Source of the DNA: Cenococcum geophilum 1.58
Lineage: Eukaryota > Ascomycota > Dothideomycetes > Gloniales > Gloniaceae
DNA length: 64,000 nt
NCBI GenBank assembly: GCA_001692895.1
Contig: KV748181.1
Coordinates: 1,741,640-1,805,639 of the forward strand
Direction of reading: 5' to 3'
In this document: positions 57,700-64,000 of the stretch, in pieces
Position numbering within the stretch: the stretch's first letter is position 1
How the letters are laid out: each line of letters opens with the position of its first letter
Notes under the pieces: generated by a model
Database searches by the model: none
Told to the model about the DNA's origin: nothing
Seen by the model: only the letters and a program-made list of their open reading frames with translations
Position numbers and translations under genes: made by a program

Positions 57700-59855
57700 T
57701 CATGGGGAAATTTTGATACCTTTTTGAACACTCCGCAGCTTCCTAGGGTCCTTTAGCGTATCTCTCTTTGCTGTGTTGTTTGTAGATGCAGGGTTTGGTC
57801 CGTTGAGAGTAGTGTTATAAATAGCATTCGAAGGTAAAACTTCGAACTGAACAGTGGCATTGCCCTCCCTGTATGTACTCGTTGGTAGCCCCACAGTTTT
57901 GTATTTGTGAGTCACATTGACTTTCCCGGTAGCAATATCCTTATTGCCTAGCGCACGTTCGAACATCTCCAATGCAGCAAGCGGCTGATAAAACGGAACT
58001 TCGTGGCCAGACTCATAAATTCTGACAAAGCTGTACGAGCCACTCTGTTTGACTTGACCATGAACAATGCCGTCTGAGGTCGTAACGTTGACAAATCCGG
58101 CGCTATAAAAGCCTGGTGCGTCAATCTCTCTGGCTGCGACTTGACCTCCGAGCCAGTTGCAGCTGTAGTCAGCATCTCCGAAGTACATCACGACTTGCAC
58201 TCCCTGCTTTAGAAGCTTTCGGACGTCTTGAATGGTATTGGATTCTCTGTCATCATCCCCAGTTGTCCCGAAAGCAGTTCCAACTGTGTTTGAATATTCA
58301 GAAAAGTTTTGATATGCGCCGATAGCGGACTGGACTGCCGGAGTGTTGAGATAAGAAACGTAGAACCCGTAGGGGAAGGGATCAGGCGTCAGCTCTCTCA
58401 TATCATATTCGTCTCTTCCGAGATGATTATCATAGAGGCTCTCTACCTGTGAGGCGCAGAAGTTATCCGCTGCGCTGCATATTGAGTTTATGCCACGAGC
58501 ATAGCAATCGAGTGTCTGGTCCACACAATTGCCAGGTCCATACAAACTGTTGTACATCTGTGCCTTGACAGATGCACTGAATGGATCATAATCGTACGTG
58601 TTGCCGGGATAAACAGTGAAGTTATAGTGTGCTTGGTACTGAATCAAGGGGTCAAACCACCCATTTCCAATAAGCACACTCTCAAGGTTGATTTTATGAG
58701 CACTTGGAATGTTTTTTGCATTCTGCATTTCGATGTACTCTGAAAAACGTCAGTTAGCGCTTTTAAGAAAGCAAATCCACAATTGCTAGTTATTACCATT
58801 GAAGACAGGAGCATAGTGGCCACCGTAGCTCTCAGTTGTGAAATGAAATCCATGGCGTGAGTATTGTGGGAAAGCTCCCATAAAACCTTGAAGAGTCTTC
58901 CACATGTTTGGCGCTGCTGCTTGAGTTGTATCTGCAGTGAGAGTTTCGTTGGGAGACGAATAGGTCCCGCAGGTTCCAAGCTCCAAGGCATAATCCGGGC
59001 AGGTATCATTTGGAAGTTGTACGATAGTCTGATTGATAACGTAGCCGGGGATCGGAATCGAGTAAGAGAAGCCGACTTGTGTGGGCTGGTCAATGAAGAG
59101 CTATTCTTATTGTCAGCTTAAGTGGTGTTTCCACGCTTCTCATAGTTTACCATATTGCTTGCATTCGACCAAGAGTATGGGTTGTTATAGACGTTCCCAT
59201 CAATGTCGACACCGCAAGGTCCTAACTCCTGAAAGAGTCCAATCATAGATGACGATCCCGGGCCTCCATTGATCCAAACTGTCAGCGGCGCAGTTGTGGG
59301 GTCTTGATTGCGGGCTTCAAAGAACCACCTGAATGGGCATGTCAGTCTCCATGAAGTATACTGTCAAACCCAACACATAGGTAATTGTGCTCAATGGGTG
59401 CTAGTGACTGCTTCAAAATACTACAATCTTGCCTGTGCAGTATATGCTTCAAGATTGGGTTTCAGCGTATGAAAAGTGTCTCGTTATGTTCTTTAGCGGA
59501 AGATGGTTCTCTTTCGATCCTACTTAGGCATTCTAATAGATGTTAAAAGGTAAAAATGTTCTTCACCCTTTGACAATGGGTGTGGCTTGAATGGCAATAA
59601 CTTTTTGAGGCGAATCTTTGCCAGTGCATGAAGATCTGCCTACCAGAAGATATGCTCATTTTCCTCCACATCGGCATAGCCGGAGAAGCTCTTAACCTTA
59701 GGGTCTAGCTCACAAATTCCCGTGGGAACCTGCTTGTATCGCACGTTGATGCCGGCATAGCCTTTCTTTGTGATCAAATTCGTGGGTGCCGGGACGAATT
59801 GCGCAATGACAGTTAAGATGAACGCAAAAGCGAAACCAGAGCTGTACGAAAACAT
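57700..59855 (-). CDS. Serine carboxypeptidase, peptidase family S10, secreted
   Basis: Exons 59644-59855, 59151-59328, 58797-59100 and 57700-58739 join in frame to 577 residues. The N-terminus [20 protein letters not shown] is a signal peptide; an in-frame ATG 27 bases upstream (59882) is an alternative start. Landmarks: [39 protein letters not shown] (oxyanion-hole region); [10 protein letters not shown]; catalytic Ser near residue 221 in ESYGGHY; catalytic Asp near 422 in [12 protein letters not shown]; catalytic His near 477 in [11 protein letters not shown]. Many NxT/S sites suggest N-glycosylation. The reaction is removal of C-terminal residues from peptides at acid pH outside the cell, as in fungal carboxypeptidase S1 enzymes. 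Intron 1 is long (about 314 bases). Confidence 0.9.
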
Positions 59856-61430
59856 ATCATGCAAATTGAGCAGGTAAAGCAAGATGATGCTGCCTGTTCA
59901 ATCAGCAATTTAATCAGAGAAGATGTGGTGTCGTGGTGTTGTGACATGGATTAAAAGAATGCAAAACGCTGCGTACCCGCCGAGAACAGCAATGCACCGT
60001 AAAAAAGGGGCACACAGGGATTGCGGTGAAGCTATTGCGACTTCAATTGAGGAGAGGATAGGACTTGACCGAGGAATTGAAACTCGTGAAAGGGACAGAA
60101 TGAAAATAAAGAGACCCGGGCAGCGGGGAAGCAGCGAGGGGAGCTCTGATATGAACCAGGGTAGCTTCAAGAAAATCTCACCTTCCCTGTCAGGCAACCC
60201 CCGTAGAAGGTCATGGCATTTGAGTCACACAGAGAACGCAGACGCGAAAGGCTTAGAAGGACGATAGGGCGAATGCCTCTTAGGTAGGTAATTAGCGTAA
60301 AAAACAAGAGACGGCTTTCCCGAGGCCTAGGTAGCCAATTACGTCACCAGACGTACTTTGCTTTGCTGCAAAAGGTGAAAGTTCCGAAGCAGATCTAAAG
60401 CGGCTTTGAGGGATTCATGTCAGCATCTAAACTCATTTGCGGCTTTGATTCGCGTGCTAAGAGGCTCGTGAAGTCTAGAAGTGCGTAGCTAGGTCGATGT
60501 CGCGTGTTTCCTTTGTCGCTGGCTATGGAAGATGATGAAAAAGCAAGATTCTGCAAGACGGTGAGCTCGATAGTAAGGATTAGGGCCCTTTTCCCCAGGG
60601 CTTCTATGTTATTTTGGGCAGGTGGGACAAAGCTTCATCAGATTGCTGGCCGTTATCAAGCGGTAATCTCGATACTACCGGGCTCAGGGTCAGCCTGCCT
60701 ATCAGACACTCGCCCCTCCTCGCTCATGATGTATGGGTGCGTGGGTGTGTCGGCTTGTGGTTGCGCGTCGAGAAAACAAGCTCCACCGCCTCTGCTGTAG
60801 GAACGCCCACCCCCGCAAGTTCTCCAAGTCATGAAGATCATCATCGCTTTGGCGCGCCTCCGCCAAATTACACGGAAATCAAAATGACCCTAAGACATAC
60901 AACCCGCACTTCTACTCGACCTTTGACATTCGCAGATCCCCTCTCTGCTATGCCTCCTTTCGGCCGTTCTGCCGCTTGCCCCGATGACAACGCCGCAATT
61001 GCATCCCGGACTTCACTATTCACTCGTCTCCAATTCAGCGCCCTTGATACTTCCTCCTTAGCAAACGCTATGACGCCACGCATCGCTGAGAACATGAAGA
61101 AACCCCGCTCCCGTTTCATCACAATGCGCGACTAAGGAAGCAGAGAAGTCGCTAGTGTCGCGCAATGGACAATTCCATCCAGAAGATACCGCAAAGACTG
61201 AAACCGCGGAGGACGCAGAGGAAAGTCAAGAGACGGGAGATGAGGCATACAGAAAGAGACTACCGGAAAATTCAAATAAAGATTTAATTATGGAGTTCGA
61301 GGTACAATTGAGGAAGATAAGAAACAAGTGCTTGGGAGGTGGAATTCCCTTACTCAGGATTGTTTTGGATAATGCGAATAAGCGAGCATAAAATATCCTT
61401 TATCCAATAGAAAATGCATAAAATATCACA
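59856..61430. other. Intergenic, no well-supported gene
   Basis: Promoter of the carboxypeptidase gene, then open frames on both strands (60614-61135 plus, 173 codons; 60868-61122 minus; 61155-61391 plus, 78 codons). None shows a domain, signal peptide or plausible splice structure that I could follow. The 61155-61391 frame is Glu/Lys-rich and could be a gene fragment. Confidence 0.4.
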
Positions 61431-61801
61431 ATCGATAAGGATAAAAGTGCCCTCTGCGGGGCTTTTTTACCCCAACTAAGCAGAATTTGGCAGAATTTGG
61501 CAGATATTGTAGATAATGCAGATATTGCAGATATTGCGGATATTGCGGATATTGCGGATATTATAGTAGAAACAGGTCCCTATATACCTCTCCCCCTGAC
61601 TATATAGTAGTTAAATACTTAAAGAAAAATTCTCTATCCCTTTTATAGTTCTTCTCTAATGCTAATTCTTTAAATACTTTGTTTTCTTAAGAGTTTTAGA
61701 ATCTATCTATATTCTCTCCTATAATACCATATAACGTCCTCCTAAAAAGACTTTTTCTAGCTTATTACTTATTACTAGAATTAAGAGAATTTTAATTACT
61801 A
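61431..61801. repeat. Repeat remnant with 9-bp tandem array
   Basis: 61484-61566 holds CAGAATTTGG twice and then about six copies of a 9-bp unit like GATATTGCG. 61580-61800 is RIPed AT-rich sequence. Probably the end of a decayed element. Similar CAGAATTTGG pieces occur in the C2 LTRs near 15137-15150. Confidence 0.55.
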
Positions 61802-61803
61802 TA

Positions 61804-61846
61804 ACCGTGCGTATTACCAAATGCACGGCCTCACCAAATGCACGGT
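61804..61846. repeat. Left inverted repeat of pogo element
   Basis: Begins ACCGTGCGTATTACC, ends AAATGCACGGT, preceded by TA (61802-61803). Confidence 0.9.
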
Positions 61847-61957
61847 CCTCCACCATTTTCACAAATAAGTTCAGCGACCTATAACTCCACCATTTCTTGA
61901 CGCATTTAATTTATTTTTAGCAAAATTTGAAGCTTAAAGGAATGCGAAACTTTCTAT

Positions 61958-63873
61958 CTAATTGTCCCTCTCTAAAACCTTCCGTGTAGGTTTGGGTTGC
62001 CTCCTAGGTCGCTCGTATTGAGATACCACCTCGGCATCATTATTTACACTTTTAGGCTTAACCTCCACCTTTTTAGGAGATAGCTTCCTAATAGGTGCTT
62101 TCCTAGGCTTCTTATTAGCCTGCTTAGCCTCTACTTTCAACTATCTATCTATTGCTTGCTGCTCTTTCTTTACCTATCTCTGTGCCTTCAATTTAGCTTC
62201 CCTTTTTAGCCTTTCCTCCTTTACAATCTCCCTATCAATCTTCCGCTGTTTAAGGTCTCTTTCTTTCTACTGTTTATTAAACTGTTGCTCAACCTTCCTA
62301 GCCTCTTTTCGGAGCTGTTCTTGAGCCTCTTCCCTCTCTTTCTATGCAAAATAATCACGTGCCTGCTGGATCTTATTAGGACTAAAGATTAAGGCCTTAC
62401 TCGGCTGATTATCGCGCATTTGCTTAAAAAGGCCTTTGCCACGGGTACGCTGTCCCTTCTCCTTAATAAGAGAACCCCTAAGGTTGTTGTTTTTGTGTTT
62501 AAGAAGCTTATTTTACGCGGTTAACGCCTCTACCGTATTAACTAATTTGCGAGTCTTCTTACTCACACTTTGGTCCACTATACTCTTAATTAGCTTCCGT
62601 ATAACCCTAATTTTAAAGCTCAAAAGGACTAATAATCTAGAAGAGTATTTATCTTCCTCCGGAGGTTGCCGGGTTACTGCTTTAACCACATAGTTATACT
62701 CTCTCGGCTAAAGACCGGTCTTCTTAAAGGCGCTTAGAATGTTCTTTTTTAAGAAGGCCTTTATAAAAGCTGCCCAGAAAATAGTAAAGAAGTCTCTCTT
62801 TGTAAACAACCTTAAGCTAGTACACTGTTGAAGCCATAGGTCTGCTTCTTCTAAGTAAAATTGCGCAAGTGGTCCGAAGAGACTAACGTCAAGTGGTTAA
62901 AGGCGGTGAGTTAAATGCAACGGAAAGAATGCTAGGATAATCCTATATAGACTACACCAGTCTATAAAGCGCATATTTAGATGGCTATTGTGCCCATCCA
63001 ATATTAGGAGGCGGTAGTCTCTCCCTTGCCTAGCCTTCCCTTTCGTAAATCGGTCGAAAATGTTAGTAAGCCACTTAAATCCCAGGTTCTTATTAGTCCA
63101 CCCTATCGCAGTTAATGCAAAGTGTACATTGTAATCTATAGGGTTTACCTTAGTAACCTATGTATCTTGCACGTCTCCTGAGACAGCCTGGTAGATTAAT
63201 GTTAGGGGAATCCAGGAGCCATCCATACAGATTGAGGCGACCAGGGTGATCCACTCACGATTGCCATCCTGGCCTGCAGCGACAATATTGCCTTTCTGGA
63301 AAGCTTCTTTTGAATAGACTCTTCGCATTTTGCGAAGTACTCCTATTAGGAAACCTTTCTCATCCATATTATATGAGTTTTGCGGAGATATATTATATTC
63401 TCATATTTTGGCGTATAACTACTAATAATTAGCTACAACCTTATAAGCTAGGAACCTCATACTTGTTCAAACCATGCACGGTAGACCTCTAAAGAGTCTG
63501 CCTTCCTTCTAGCTAAATTAATGCTCCGTAGGAAGCCGTGGTTAAGGCAATCCAAATGAGCTTTCACAAAACGCCAAGTCCAGCACTTTCCAGGCCTGGT
63601 TTTACAGATATCTATAGCAAGCAATCGGACAACTGGTATGGTAGGAGGAATCCCTTTATTAGAGAGTCTATTAATATAGTTTACTAGCTCATTCTACTGG
63701 GCTTTTGATAACAAAGAGTAGTATATAGCTGTGATATTCTCACGGGACGTTGTAACACCTCTGTGCCTCCTAGAGAGGGTAGATCGATTGCATCCAAATT
63801 CATCTACAACGGCAGTATAATTAACATCTTTTTAGCCACAAATTAATGCCAATGCCTTGTCAATCGGCTTCAT
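61958..63873 (-). pseudogene. pogo/Fot1 transposase, RIP-inactivated
   Basis: Minus-strand frame starts MKPIDKALALICG. It has an N-terminal helix-turn-helix region (VVDEFGCNRSTLSRRH) and a CENP-B-type segment (GKCWTWRFVKAHLDC). The catalytic domain shows NMDEKGFLIGVL (first Asp), QDGNREWITLVASICMDGSW, LILDGHNSHLNMR (second Asp) and HRLxPLDVSLFGPL (third Asp; x is a TAA/TAG replacing Gln), a DDD triad. A long Lys/Glu/Gln-rich tail follows. At least six RIP-type stops and a frameshift near 63440, before NMDEKGF, inactivate it. Family length is about 500-600 residues, consistent with the span. Confidence 0.85.
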
Positions 63874-63921
63874 ATTGATGGAGATATCAAGTGTTAAAAT
63901 TCAATGTGTGTGGCGAGAGGC

Positions 63922-63964
63922 ACCGTGCATTTGCCGAGACCGTGCATTTGGTGATACGCACGGT
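63922..63964. repeat. Right inverted repeat of pogo element
   Basis: Reverse complement begins ACCGTGCGTATCACC. Followed by TA (63965-63966). Confidence 0.9.
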
Positions 63965-64000
63965 TAAGTAAGAGCCGTAGCCAGTGCTTTTATTATTATT

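Larger units (their letters stand above)
61804..63964 (-). mobile_element. pogo/Fot1-type (Tc1/mariner superfamily) DNA transposon
   Basis: 43-bp terminal inverted repeats (61804-61846 and 63922-63964) with four mismatches and TA on both outer sides. Each repeat contains the sub-motif CAAATGCACGG twice. A minus-strand transposase frame fills the interior. RIP is light: only scattered CAA/CAG to TAA/TAG changes. Confidence 0.9.

Noticed and set aside
60614-61135. 173-codon plus-strand open frame as a gene
   Set aside because: Composition changes along its length, competing minus-strand frame, no domain. It could be a gene fragment but I cannot support it.

Overview
The window looks like a filamentous ascomycete (Pezizomycotina) chromosome segment with active repeat-induced point mutation (RIP). 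Genes have short GT-AG introns of about 45-70 bases and fungal secreted hydrolases are present. About 45 kb is extremely TpA-rich and CpA-poor, full of retroelement fragments whose CAA/CAG codons have become TAA/TAG, which is the RIP signature.

Layout. (1) Bases 1-45,066 are an almost gene-free stack of nested, RIP-degraded transposons. I resolved: a non-autonomous LTR element filled with minisatellites (5128-9273, CTAAA duplication); a LINE on the minus strand (about 12.3-15.0 kb and 28.6-29.7 kb) split by a 13.7-kb Gypsy element (14963-28640, CCTAG duplication); inside that Gypsy, a 7-kb LTR element (18602-25618) and two solo LTRs; and a second Gypsy chromovirus (about 30.7-31.3 kb and 43.5-45.07 kb) split by a Copia element (31331-43464, ATACC duplication), whose right LTR is split by a DNA transposon (37412-43358, 9-bp duplication). 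LTR lengths match exactly once nested inserts are subtracted (211/211 and 271/271 bp), which supports the reconstruction. (2) Bases 45,067-61,430 are a normal-composition island with three MITE-like elements and four intact-looking genes: a two-membrane-segment protein of unknown function (-), a C2H2 zinc-finger protein (+), a GH5 endoglucanase (-) and an S10 serine carboxypeptidase (-). It also holds a GH35 beta-galactosidase pseudogene (-) and small transposon remnants. (3) Bases 61,431-64,000 hold a lightly RIPed pogo/Fot1-type DNA transposon with TA duplication.

How the genes relate. The GH5 enzyme, the carboxypeptidase and the dead beta-galactosidase fit a saprotroph or plant-associated secretome, but I see no biosynthetic cluster linking them. 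The zinc-finger gene is a possible regulator; nothing in the sequence ties it to particular targets.

Most notable observation. The 5.9-kb DNA transposon carries two convergent, intron-rich genes, and nearly every recognisable intron in both genes, on both strands, contains phased palindromic AACNNGTT boxes at about 11-bp (one helical turn) spacing. The exons between them lack these arrays. The transposase-like gene belongs to a multi-intron family that I could not place in a named superfamily.
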